The position numbers and the translations under genes are program-made. From assembly GCA_026692665.1 (NCBI GenBank), contig JAPLOF010000057.1, positions 1 through 64,000 on the forward strand: 64,000 nt of DNA. The letters are read 5' to 3'. Of this stretch, positions 1 to 8,253 are shown one piece after another. Every line of letters starts with the position of its first letter. The stretch's first letter is position 1. Origin of the DNA: Planctomycetota bacterium (GTDB taxonomy: Bacteria; Planctomycetota; UBA1135; GCA-002686595). A model generated the notes under the pieces. It was not told the origin of the DNA, searched no databases, and saw only the letters and a list, made by a program, of their open reading frames with translations.

Positions 1-1344
1 CCCGTCGCGGAAGCCGATGTTCGAGATCGAAGCTCCGGCCGGGATCGGCACCGAGAACGAGCCGCCGTTGCGGTCGCTGTTCTGGTTGTAGACGGCGTAC
101 TCGTAGTGGTAGATCCCGCCGCCGAGGCTCGTGGCCTTGGAGCCGATGATGAACAGCCCGTCGCCCGCGACCTGCACGTTCGTGAGCGTCACGGTCGGGT
201 CGACGACCTGCCAGGCGCCGATGGCCGGGATGCTGATCTGCGTGGCGCCCGTGAAACCGAACGTGAAGTCGGTCGTGCCGGAGACCGTGAGCTCACGGTA
301 GCTGGCGTTGTTGTTCTGGTTGCCCGCGGCCGCGTCGTCCTGCGTGACGTACATGCACTCGCCGAAGTAGCGCGTGCCCGCACCGGTCGCTTCGAGGTCG
401 CTGGTCGCGATCTCCAGGCGCCGCGCGGTGCTGCCCGCGAACGCCGGATTCGCCGGCGGGAAGGTGAAGACACCGGTGTTGGCGTTGACCTGCCAACGGG
501 GGCCGAGCCCCGACTGCGTTCCGTTGCCCGCCGCCGTGTCGAAATTCGCGCAGCCGATGCCGAGCAGCGCGCCCGTGCCCGGGTTCGTGCACGTGCAGCA
601 CAGCTCATTCGCCAGCGCCAGGGATCCGTGCCTCAGCCAGCTGCGGCCGACCTGCTCGAAGCGTCCCGCGCCGTTGACCACCTTGTAGCGGTAGGCCGTG
701 CCGCCGAAGACCGGGTGCAGGTTGTTGCCGGCCGTCCACTGGACCACGGCGGACCCGATGTTGCAGGCATCCGAACCCAGGGACAGGGCGTCGATGCCGC
801 CCGCGGCGGCATAGTTCGACGGGCCGGTGATGCCCCCGACGATCACGTCGGGACCGGTCGAGCTAGGGCAGGTGGCTCCGATCTGGGCGATCGTGAACGT
901 GCCCGAGCCGCCCGCGGTGCCGGGGAACACGCCGAACTGGATCGTGTACACGGAGCCGGAGGTGGGCGCGAACACGCCCTGGGATTGGAGGCCGCAGAAG
1001 TCGTCGTTGCAGACGAGCGGTCCGCCGGCTGGGCAGCCGCTGCCGGCGTACAAGGCGAACTTCGTGTCGATGCTCGTGCCACCGCAGGCGCTCAGCGTGA
1101 ACGAGCCGGTCGAGGGCGCGGTCCACGCGTACCACACGTCGTTCGCGATGACGGGCTGGCCGAACTGGTTGCACAGGGCGTTGGCCTGGCCTTCCGTGCC
1201 CGTCGTGCCCGTGATGAAGCTGAACGTGCCCGTTCCGGCGATCGCCTGGGGAGTCGAGCAGCTGTCCGAGCCTTGCGCAGCCGCCTGCGTGGCGAACACG
1301 GCCGCGACAGCGAACACGGGGAGGATCCTGGAGAGGTGCTTCAT
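1..1344 (-). CDS. Exported protein with PPC-like domain (3' end beyond window)
   Basis: The frame is open from an ATG at 1344 through position 1, so 448 residues are visible and the C-terminus lies outside the window. Residues 1-24 form a signal peptide (KHLSR n-region, Ala/Val-rich core, AAAQ cleavage region). Residues about 26-155 form a Cys-containing domain with VWYAWTAP and DTKFALYAG motifs, like bacterial pre-peptidase C-terminal (PPC) type beta-sandwiches. A very similar domain lies in the middle of the protein at 3987-5567. The remainder is Gly/Asn/Thr-rich with a Cys cluster (ELCCTCTN) and resembles nothing I can name. It is probably an extracellular or cell-surface protein; ligand and role are unknown. 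The next gene on this strand ends 219 nt upstream, so it likely has its own promoter. Confidence 0.8.
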   Translation of the reverse strand, partial: MKHLSRILPVFAVAAVFATQAAAQGSDSCSTPQAIAGTGTFSFITGTTGTEGQANALCNQFGQPVIANDVWYAWTAPSTGSFTLSACGGTSIDTKFALYAGSGCPAGGPLVCNDDFCGLQSQGVFAPTSGSVYTIQFGVFPGTAGGSGTFTIAQIGATCPSSTGPDVIVGGITGPSNYAAAGGIDALSLGSDACNIGSAVVQWTAGNNLHPVFGGTAYRYKVVNGAGRFEQVGRSWLRHGSLALANELCCTCTNPGTGALLGIGCANFDTAAGNGTQSGLGPRWQVNANTGVFTFPPANPAFAGSTARRLEIATSDLEATGAGTRYFGECMYVTQDDAAAGNQNNNASYRELTVSGTTDFTFGFTGATQISIPAIGAWQVVDPTVTLTNVQVAGDGLFIIGSKATSLGGGIYHYEYAVYNQNSDRNGGSFSVPIPAGASISNIGFRDG

Positions 1345-1563
1345 GAGGGGGCGAAGGTCCTTCCGGACTCGAGAGAGAACGAGGGGGCGGACTTCGAGAG
1401 CGCAGTTGCCGCACTCCGAGACTAGCAGAGGAAGTTCTCGGCGGGAGTAGGGGGCCCCAGGCCCAACGTCCGCGCTCGTGCTCGATCGGACTCTCCTCCC
1501 CCGCCCAAGGGCGCCTGGGACCGGACGTGCCGGCCGCGGACCTCGCCCAGGACCCGGCTCCGC

Positions 1564-3576
1564 TCAGGAACCGCGCTCGAAACAGCCCTGGTCGACGAGG
1601 GGCCCGCGACCGAACCCGGTATCGATCACTCCCGGATCGTCGACGACGCGCGCGGCCCCGCCCAGGTCGAGCGTCGCTCCATCGGGCAGCAAGCGGTTCG
1701 CGCCGGCGTCGATCGCCGGCGATCCGGCGCGCAAGGAAAGGTCCCCGAAGTCGTCGTCCAGGCCGTCCCACGCTCCATCAGGCCCCGGACCCGGCGCGCG
1801 CTCGAAGCGCGGATCGGCGTCCCTGTTCCCTTCTCCGGCGAACCCGCCCTCGACGAGGCCGTACTCGAAGCGTGCCTCCCCCTCGATCGGGTGCGCGCCC
1901 GAGCCCCACACGATGCAGTTGGCGGCGGTCGGTTCCGCGAACTCGTGAGCATGGATCGCGGCGCCGTGCGGACTGCCATTCGCGGCGAACGTGCAGTTGC
2001 GATAGCCCGCTTCGCTGAACGCCAGGTCGAAGGCCCCGCCTCCGTAGCCGGCCCAGTTGCCGACGAAGCTCGAGGAGACCACGCGCGCTCGGGTGAAGTA
2101 CGCGTTGAAGATGCCGCCGCCGAAGCCGTCGTCTCCGAGGGTCCGGTTGCGCTCGAATCGACAGCGCTCGATCCACGGATCCTCGCCCTCGTCGTAGACC
2201 GCGCCGCCGCCGCGCTGCGCCGAGTTGTCGCGGAACACGCACTCCTGGATCGTCGCGTCGCTGTAGTAGTTGCTGATCGCTCCGCCCACGGAGAAGGATC
2301 CGCCCTTGGCCTCGTTGCGCTCGAACGTGCAGCGTTCGATCAGGACCGGACTGAAGAGCACGTAGATCCCGCCGGCTTCGTTGGCCGAGTTGTCCTCGAA
2401 GGCGCAGTCGGCGAGCGCGGCGCGCGCGTCGTGGATCGCATAGAAACCGGCGCCGAACGAGGCCTCGTTGCCGCGGAACGTGCACCCGCGGACACTCGCG
2501 GCTCCGCCGATCGCCCAGATGCCCCCGCCCCCGCTTCCGCCGGTTCCCCCGGCGCCGTCGGTGATCGTGACGCCGGCGTCGTTCGCCTCGAACAGACAGT
2601 CGACGATCGACGGCTCGGCCAGGTCGGCGTAGATCCCGCCGCCGCCGCGACCGGCGTGGTTGGCCACGAACGTGCAGGCTTCGACGTGCGTCGCGCTCCC
2701 GGCCGCGTGGTACAGGCCCGCGCCCTGCAGCGCGCGGTTCGCCTCGAACCGGCATTCGTGGAAGCGCGCGCCGTGCATCGAGCGCGTGTACGCGCCGCCG
2801 CCATCGCCGGGCGTCCCGTTGCCGAGGAACGTGCACCCCATCGCCTCCGACGACGTCTCGTGGTGGAGGTACAGGCCGGCCCCCAGCGTCCGCGCGTAGT
2901 TGTCGACGAACAGGCAGTCGACGTACAGCGACCCCTCGCTGTGGTCGTTCACCGCGCCGTGGTTCAGCGACCAGCAGCGCTCGATCGTGACACCGCGCAC
3001 CTCGATCGAGCCGCCATAGACGTTGATGCCGCTGCCCTGCTCGCGGCTCCGCGGTGAAGGTCCGAACCCCGGACCGTCGGCGCGCCCGCCGCGCACCGTG
3101 ACACCGTCGAGACGCGCGCCCGTGACGTCGACCGCGACGACGACCTGGTAGACGTTCTCGGCGCTGTTCTCGAACGCCGGACCGTCGTCGCCGTTCAAGT
3201 CGCCCGACAAGATCACGCGGTGCGCCGCGGGGTCGCGCTGCGCCAGCTCGCCTTCGTCGCCCGCGAACCCGCCGTAGACCGAGACCCCGCTCCGCAACGC
3301 GAACGCGGCGTTCCGATCGCCGCCCGCCTCCGCGGGCCGATACGTTCCGGCGGCGACCCAGATCGCGTCGCCATCCCGCGCGCGCGCGAGCGCCTCGCCG
3401 AGGTTTCGATACGCGCTCGACCAGGACGTGCCGTCGCCTCCAGGCGCGGCGTCCGCCGCGACGTGGAGCGCGCCGGTTGACGAGCCCGGCGGCCCCGCGG
3501 TGACCGCCGAGTCGCCGCCGGAACACGACGCGGCGAGCGCGAGGACGGGGAGGCAGCGGAGCAAGGAATGGCGCAT
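1564..3576 (-). CDS. Beta-helix repeat lipoprotein (choice-of-anchor Q type)
   Basis: A 670-residue exported protein. The start at 3576 is supported by AGGAGG six bases upstream, although the frame is open further upstream. MRHSLLRC is followed by a hydrophobic stretch and Cys18 (LALAASC), a probable lipobox. Residues about 40-590 hold many imperfect repeats of the form 'C.F..N.A..GGGIY', each about 25-30 residues, as in right-handed parallel beta-helix proteins. The opening WSSAYRNLGEAL followed by GTYRP is typical of that fold. The C-terminus has the SPAIDAGAN, LDLGG and VDQGCFE motifs of choice-of-anchor Q proteins. Such folds often bind or cleave polysaccharide, but no lyase catalytic set is recognisable. 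It is divergent from the gene at 3987. Confidence 0.85.
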   Translation of the reverse strand: MRHSLLRCLPVLALAASCSGGDSAVTAGPPGSSTGALHVAADAAPGGDGTSWSSAYRNLGEALARARDGDAIWVAAGTYRPAEAGGDRNAAFALRSGVSVYGGFAGDEGELAQRDPAAHRVILSGDLNGDDGPAFENSAENVYQVVVAVDVTGARLDGVTVRGGRADGPGFGPSPRSREQGSGINVYGGSIEVRGVTIERCWSLNHGAVNDHSEGSLYVDCLFVDNYARTLGAGLYLHHETSSEAMGCTFLGNGTPGDGGGAYTRSMHGARFHECRFEANRALQGAGLYHAAGSATHVEACTFVANHAGRGGGGIYADLAEPSIVDCLFEANDAGVTITDGAGGTGGSGGGGIWAIGGAASVRGCTFRGNEASFGAGFYAIHDARAALADCAFEDNSANEAGGIYVLFSPVLIERCTFERNEAKGGSFSVGGAISNYYSDATIQECVFRDNSAQRGGGAVYDEGEDPWIERCRFERNRTLGDDGFGGGIFNAYFTRARVVSSSFVGNWAGYGGGAFDLAFSEAGYRNCTFAANGSPHGAAIHAHEFAEPTAANCIVWGSGAHPIEGEARFEYGLVEGGFAGEGNRDADPRFERAPGPGPDGAWDGLDDDFGDLSLRAGSPAIDAGANRLLPDGATLDLGGAARVVDDPGVIDTGFGRGPLVDQGCFERGS

Positions 3577-3986
3577 GGCGGACCTCCTGGAGCCTATCGC
3601 GCGGGCGGCGACTGCGGCCGATCGACTTCGGAGGACCGCGATCGGCCGGCGTGGATGCCGCGGAAACGCGGCGCAACCACGGCGACGAGCCCTGTCTGGT
3701 GACCCGCCCTGCCCACGGGTGAGCACGTCCTCTCCCGGGCACGTCCATCGGTAGCCCCTTCCGCCGGTGACCACGGGCCCACCGCGCACGCACGTCGATC
3801 GGGGCAGGACCGCGCGCGAGACTGCCGCATGGTCCCGATCCCACGGCGCACGGAATTCCCGATCCGGTGTCCACCGTCGACCGCGGCGGGGCACGATGGC
3901 CATGGGGCGAGCGTGATGTCCTGCAGCCAGCCGCTCCGCATCCGCGGAGCGGGCCCATTCCTGCACGCGCCATCCCCGACCCACTC
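3577..3986. other. 410-bp divergent intergenic region
   Basis: This stretch separates two divergent exported-protein genes and should hold both promoters. I could not pick convincing -35/-10 pairs. The only clear structure is the hairpin at 3931-3952. Short open frames cross the region, but none has a credible protein sequence. Confidence 0.6.
3931..3952 (+). promoter_or_regulatory. Perfect 9-bp hairpin in probable 5' leader
   Basis: CCGCTCCGC and GCGGAGCGG flank a 4-base loop (ATCC). The hairpin ends 34 bases before the ATG at 3987, so it probably lies in the leader of that mRNA. It has no U-tract and could be a leader structure or a protein site. The function is inferred only from position. 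Confidence 0.35.
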
Positions 3987-5567
3987 ATGCTCAGCGCCCT
4001 GCGACCGCTCCTGCTTCGTTCCCCGCTCCTGGCGCTCGCGGCCACGCTCGCCGCGCCCGCGAGCGGATCCTCGAACCTCCTCGTCAACGGGAGCTTCGAG
4101 ACCTGGTCGGGAGGGCTCTACCCGAGCAACCAACCCGATCGCCGCTTCAACGACGGGACGCTCGCCGTGCCCGGTTGGAACTTCGCCATCGGGTTGAGCT
4201 CGGACGTCTATCGCGACCTGAACGCCACGGGTGCGGCGTCCAGCTACTACGACGCCGCCGCGGGCGACTGGCTGGCGGGCGCGGGCAGCTTTGCCACGAC
4301 CCACGAAGGCGTGAGCCAGACCTTCAACGTCCTCCCGAACACGTGGCACCGCGTGACGTTCCGCATGGCGCCCGGCGGCATCAACTACAGCGGGAGCTGG
4401 ATCGAGAACGCGACAATCGGCTCGAGCTGGCTCGTCGACATCACCGGTGCGGTCTTCCTGCCGGTCAGCCAGTCCTTCAACACGAACCTGGCTCACTTCA
4501 GCGTGTCGAGCACGACGAACCCGCTCGTGTGGACGCCGCAGACCCTGTTCTTCAAGAGCAATGCGGTCGGCGGCGCCGTCACGCTCCAGTTCACGGCGTA
4601 CGGCGACATGACGCACGTGTTCCTCGACGACGTCGTCGTGAACGAGTACGCCACGCCGTTCAACGACGACTGCTCGACGGCCACGACGATCAGCGGCTCC
4701 GGCCCGCACCCGTTCGACAACTCGGTCTGCTCGACGGGCACGCAGGGACAGAGCGAGAGCCTGTGCTTGTTCGCCGGCCAGACGGCGATCCAGAGCGACC
4801 AGTGGTACGTGTGGACCGCCGGCGCGAACGGCTTCGCCACGCTGACGACCTGCGGCGGCATCGCGAGCGGGAGCAGCGACGACACGAAGGTGGCCGTCTA
4901 CTCCGGGAACGCGTGCCCCACGGCTCCGGCGATCGCCTGCAACGACGACCTCCAGTGCGGCACGTCCGCGCTAACGTCGACCGTGACCTGGAACATCAAC
5001 TGCGGCCAGAAGTACCTGATCCAACTCGGACGGTCGCCCGGCGCGGGCGCGAGCTTCGGCACGTTCAGCCTCACCGAGTTCGGTCTGAACTGCACGGGCA
5101 CGGTCCACTGCGCCGGCGACGGCTCAGGCACGGCCTGTCCGTGCGGCAACCTCGGAACGAGCGGCCACGGCTGCGGGAACTCCGTCGACCCGGCCGGCGC
5201 AGTGCTCGCGGCACTGGGCTCGGCGCGCGTTTCCAGCGACTCGCTCGTGCTCATGGCGAGCGGAATGCCCAACTCGTCCGCGCTGTACTTCCAGGGCACG
5301 AGCGCGACCGGCGGCGGCAACGGGGTCGCGTTCGGCGACGGCCTGCGCTGCGCCGGCGGTTCCGTGCTGCGCCTCGGTGTCACGACGAACGCGGGCGGCG
5401 GTTCGCAGTACCCCGGCCTGGCGGACCTGCCCATCTCGATCCGCGGCGCGATTCCTCAGGGGGGCGGCGTGCGGGAGTATCAGGTGTGGTACCGGAATGC
5501 GGCGGCATTCTGCACCGCGAGCACGTTCAACTTGTCGAATGGGCTCGAGGTGGTCTGGTTGCCCTAG
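3987..5567 (+). CDS. Exported three-domain protein with Cys-rich C-terminal domain
   Basis: A 526-residue protein. I chose ATG 3987 because it opens directly onto a signal peptide (residues 1 to about 27, ending PASG). Residues about 29-225 begin LLVNGSFETW and end FLDDVVVNEY, the usual edges of a jelly-roll carbohydrate-binding-like domain of the DUF642 sort. Residues about 227-370 are a PPC-like domain (DDCSTATTI, WYVWTAG, DTKVAVYSG) closely matching the protein at 1-1344. Residues about 374-526 are a Cys-rich domain with DGSGTACPCGN, GHGCGNS, SALYFQG, GDGLRCAGG and a closing RNAAAFCTASTFNLSNG. The convergent esterase at 5710-7239 carries the same domain. It is likely secreted or surface-attached; the specific ligand is unknown. 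Confidence 0.85.
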   Translation: MLSALRPLLLRSPLLALAATLAAPASGSSNLLVNGSFETWSGGLYPSNQPDRRFNDGTLAVPGWNFAIGLSSDVYRDLNATGAASSYYDAAAGDWLAGAGSFATTHEGVSQTFNVLPNTWHRVTFRMAPGGINYSGSWIENATIGSSWLVDITGAVFLPVSQSFNTNLAHFSVSSTTNPLVWTPQTLFFKSNAVGGAVTLQFTAYGDMTHVFLDDVVVNEYATPFNDDCSTATTISGSGPHPFDNSVCSTGTQGQSESLCLFAGQTAIQSDQWYVWTAGANGFATLTTCGGIASGSSDDTKVAVYSGNACPTAPAIACNDDLQCGTSALTSTVTWNINCGQKYLIQLGRSPGAGASFGTFSLTEFGLNCTGTVHCAGDGSGTACPCGNLGTSGHGCGNSVDPAGAVLAALGSARVSSDSLVLMASGMPNSSALYFQGTSATGGGNGVAFGDGLRCAGGSVLRLGVTTNAGGGSQYPGLADLPISIRGAIPQGGGVREYQVWYRNAAAFCTASTFNLSNGLEVVWLP

Positions 5568-5709
5568 GCTCGGGGGGCGCGCGCACGCGCTGCGTGGGAA
5601 GAACGCCGCGGGGTCCGCGCGCGACCTCGCGACACGACACTGCCCGGGGCGAGAACCCTTGTTCCGTCTCGGGCTTCCACGGCGTGCGCAGCCGCTCCGC
5701 GCCGCTCGG

Positions 5710-7239
5710 TCAGGCGGACCAGTCGATGCGCACCGCGTTCGTCAGGTTGAACGTCATCGGCGTGCAGAAGGCCGCTGCGTTGCGGAACCAGCTCTGGTAC
5801 CAGCGCACACCCGGCGTCAGGACGCCGCCGCGCAGCGAGATCCGCGGATCCCCTGTCGCGGGGTACACCGAGGCGCCGCTCGCGTTGGTCGTGATCGAGA
5901 GGCGCACGACCGCGCCGCCGGCACAGCGCAGCCCGTCGCCGAACACGCCGCCGACTCCGCCGTTGACCGGCGTCGAGCCCTGGAAGTGCAGCACGCTCGA
6001 ATCGGGCATCTGCGATCCCAGGAGCACCAGCGTGTCCGCCGAGATGCTCGGCGTGCCCGACGCCCGGAGACGGCCTCCGACGCCGAGCGAGTGGCGGCAG
6101 CCGGACGCGGCACCCACGGGTACTGAATTGCCGCACGGACAGGCCGTGCCTGTTCCGTCGCCGAAGCACAGCGGGATCCCCGTGCCGGCGTTGTCGCAGA
6201 CGTCGATCACTCCGTCCCCGTCCGTGTCCGCTGCGTTGCCCGCGGCGACGTCGGCGGCGTCGAGGACTCCGTTCCCGTCGCAGTCGGAAAGGTGCAGCAC
6301 GAGGAACGCGCGCGCCTCCGCATCGACCGCCGCTCCAAGGGCTCCGTGGCCGGCGCCTGTCGCCGGACGCCAAGTCACGTCGACGGCTGCGCTCTGGAGC
6401 GCGCTGACCAGCCTTTCGCTCTGGTGGATCGGCACCGAGGTGTCGACCGTCCCGTGCGCGACGAAGAGCGCGGGATCCGCGGGGTCGACGTGCGTGATCG
6501 GGTTCGCGAGTGCAGCCAGCGCGGCGAGCGCCGGAAACGGCGCGACCGGGTTGCCCAAGTTGGCCCGCAGGACTCCGATGCCCTGGCTCGGCCCGTCGAA
6601 ACCGATCAGCCGTGACTCGGGCGAGTCGGGCGAGTCGTGGTCGATGTTGCTGCCCGGCGGCGTCGTCACGTCCGGGTTCATCTGCACGATGTCCGTCGGG
6701 CCGAAGTAGTCGACGGCCGCGACGACACCGCTCCCGAACTGCAGGTTGCCCCCCGTGCTGCCCTCGCATCCCGCCACGCCCGAGGACGTCGCGAGCAGCG
6801 CCGAGAGGTGTCCGCCAGCCGACGAACCCCAACACGCAATGCGCGCTCCGTCGATCCCGTACGCCGCGGCGTTGGCGCGCAGATGGCGCACCGCGCCCTT
6901 CACGTCCTCGATCTGCGCCGGGAAGATCGCCTCGTTGCTGAGGCGGTAGTCGATCGTCGCCACCGCGATGCCGCTCTGGAGGAGGGGCAACGCGACCGAA
7001 GGAGGCGCGTTGTGATCGCCGCTCTGCCAACCGCCGCCGTGGATCCAGAGCACGAGCGGGACCGGCCCTGTGGTCCCCGCAGGCCTGTACACGTCCATAC
7101 GCACGGGGACTGTGCCGCCCGCGTCGAGCGGCGCGTTCCCGACCAGCACGTCGTCGAAGGTCGGGCTGACCTGCGCAGAGGCGTGAACCGCAAGGGTCGC
7201 GAGCAGGAGGAGGGAGCGCGTGGTCGGGGTCTCATGCAT
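5710..7239 (-). CDS. Secreted alpha/beta-hydrolase (esterase) with Ca-binding linker and Cys-rich C-terminal domain
   Basis: A 509-residue protein starting at ATG 7239 with a signal peptide ending HASAQ. The catalytic domain has the oxyanion motif HGGGW near residue 66, the nucleophile elbow GSSAGG near 137, Asp in GTVDTS near 265 and His in GAGHGA near 298. This is the complete triad of the acetyl-esterase/hormone-sensitive-lipase type. Residues about 320-350 have DCDGNGVLDAADV and DTDGDGVIDVCD, dockerin- or TSP3-like calcium-binding loops. Residues from about 357 are the same Cys-rich C-terminal domain as in the neighbouring convergent gene (TGTACPCGN, GDGLRCAGG, FRNAAAFCT). It probably deacylates extracellular polysaccharide or small esters; the substrate is not shown by the sequence. 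Confidence 0.9.
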   Translation of the reverse strand: MHETPTTRSLLLLATLAVHASAQVSPTFDDVLVGNAPLDAGGTVPVRMDVYRPAGTTGPVPLVLWIHGGGWQSGDHNAPPSVALPLLQSGIAVATIDYRLSNEAIFPAQIEDVKGAVRHLRANAAAYGIDGARIACWGSSAGGHLSALLATSSGVAGCEGSTGGNLQFGSGVVAAVDYFGPTDIVQMNPDVTTPPGSNIDHDSPDSPESRLIGFDGPSQGIGVLRANLGNPVAPFPALAALAALANPITHVDPADPALFVAHGTVDTSVPIHQSERLVSALQSAAVDVTWRPATGAGHGALGAAVDAEARAFLVLHLSDCDGNGVLDAADVAAGNAADTDGDGVIDVCDNAGTGIPLCFGDGTGTACPCGNSVPVGAASGCRHSLGVGGRLRASGTPSISADTLVLLGSQMPDSSVLHFQGSTPVNGGVGGVFGDGLRCAGGAVVRLSITTNASGASVYPATGDPRISLRGGVLTPGVRWYQSWFRNAAAFCTPMTFNLTNAVRIDWSA

Positions 7240-7627
7240 GGTGGTCGATTCCCTGCTTCGATGATCAACGATGAACCTGCTGTCCGGTGCCGAGTTCCGC
7301 GACGGATCCGAGAAGCTGCTCCGCATTGCCGGTTCGGGCCCGGCACGCTGGCCTGCACGAGCGCCCGACCTTCGAGAACGGGTCTACGCGTCCCGCGACG
7401 GGCAGACCCCTGAGGATTTCCTTCTCGCCCTGGCCGACCGCATGCGGCCGGCCAGGACGAAGCCGCGTCGTCGGCTCATCCTGCTCGAAGAACCCCAGGC
7501 CAGCCCCGGACTCTCATGGACCCTGGGCCAACAACGGGGATAGGGTCAGCCCTTCCCGCAGCGGCACGTTTCGCCGGAGTCGCTCCATCGCGTTCCAAGG
7601 CTCGCAGCGGCCAGTAGCGCGCGACGG
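7240..7627. other. 388-bp region between esterase and tRNA-Arg; one weak small ORF
   Basis: The region should contain the esterase promoter (minus strand). A plus-strand frame at 7271-7543 could encode 90 residues (starting MNLLSGAEF, with PEDFLLALADRM). Its third-position composition is not unlike coding sequence. It has no ribosome site, no recognisable domain and is not in an operon, so I do not call it a gene. Nothing else stands out. Confidence 0.5.
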
Positions 7628-7703
7628 TGGTACGCCCAGCAGGGTTCGAACCTGCAACCGTCGGTTCCGAAGACCGAAGCTCTTCCAATTGAGCTATGGG
7701 CGC
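7628..7703 (-). tRNA. tRNA-Arg (anticodon UCG)
   Basis: The minus strand folds into a 76-nt cloverleaf with an acceptor GCGCCCA paired to TGGGCGT (one G-U), D-stem GCTC/GAGC and anticodon stem TCGGT/ACCGA. The loop CTTCGGA gives anticodon UCG, reading Arg CGA. The T-arm is GCAGG-TTCGAAC-CCTGC. The CCA end is encoded. It lies 24 bp after the stop of the gene at 7728-8195 on the same strand, so it may be cotranscribed or use a close promoter. Confidence 0.95.
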
Positions 7704-7727
7704 CCGAGAGGCCCACACTCTAGCGTC

Positions 7728-8195
7728 TCATCCGCCGAGTCGCAGCCAGGGACGCGGCACGGATTGCCACGGCCAGGCCGAGCCCACGAAGAAGAGGACC
7801 AGGGCGATCCCGACGAAGATCGCGGTGCGGCGGTGGCGGGCCGCGTCGCTCTTCGAGTTCTTGTTCATGATCTTGGCGGCGTGCACGAGGGCGATGCCGC
7901 CGATCATCATGATCGGGTGCTCGACCAGGAACTTGCGGACGGAAGCGTCCTTCATCGCGGCGCCCATGTCCGAGAACGCGTTCTTCGTCACGGGCGACCA
8001 CACGAAGTGCAGGAGCAGTCCGATCGTGAGCTGCAGATCCACCAGGATCATGAGGACGAGCATGCTCAGACGGTGCTTCGCCGTCCAAGCGGTGCTGCCG
8101 AGCCAGCCGCCCACGGCGCGGAGCACGACCCAGAAGGCGACGACGAGGACGGCGAGGCGCAGGATGTTGTGGACGGTGAGTGCGGTCTCGTACAT
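7728..8195 (-). CDS. Small four-helix membrane protein, function unknown
   Basis: A 155-residue protein with four hydrophobic segments near residues 10-27, 43-65, 90-108 and 123-141. Histidines sit in or next to the helices (H9, H41, H63, H93, H105). That pattern could bind heme as in small cytochrome b-like proteins, but this is inference. It resembles short conserved membrane proteins I associate with Bacteroidota and Planctomycetota that have no assigned role. It follows the RNase R-like gene by 58 bp and precedes tRNA-Arg. Confidence 0.75.
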   Translation of the reverse strand: MYETALTVHNILRLAVLVVAFWVVLRAVGGWLGSTAWTAKHRLSMLVLMILVDLQLTIGLLLHFVWSPVTKNAFSDMGAAMKDASVRKFLVEHPIMMIGGIALVHAAKIMNKNSKSDAARHRRTAIFVGIALVLFFVGSAWPWQSVPRPWLRLGG

Positions 8196-8253
8196 GGCGG
8201 AAAGGTAGCGAGGGCGCGCGCCGGGTGCACGCGTCGGGTTCCAGGCGGGCTCG

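Noticed and set aside
1626..3480. Several plus- and minus-strand ORFs overlapping the beta-helix gene
   Set aside because: They are low-complexity Arg/Ala/Ser shadows of the repeat-encoding frame, which itself has a lipobox and Shine-Dalgarno.
5579..5694. Imperfect inverted repeat (GCGCACGC...GCGTGCGC) in the convergent gap after the gene at 3987
   Set aside because: Only 8 bp match perfectly with about 90 bases between them; expected by chance in GC-rich DNA and unlike the two strong palindromes.
7271..7543. 90-residue plus-strand ORF between the esterase and tRNA-Arg
   Set aside because: No ribosome site, no recognisable domain, no operon context; composition alone is not enough.
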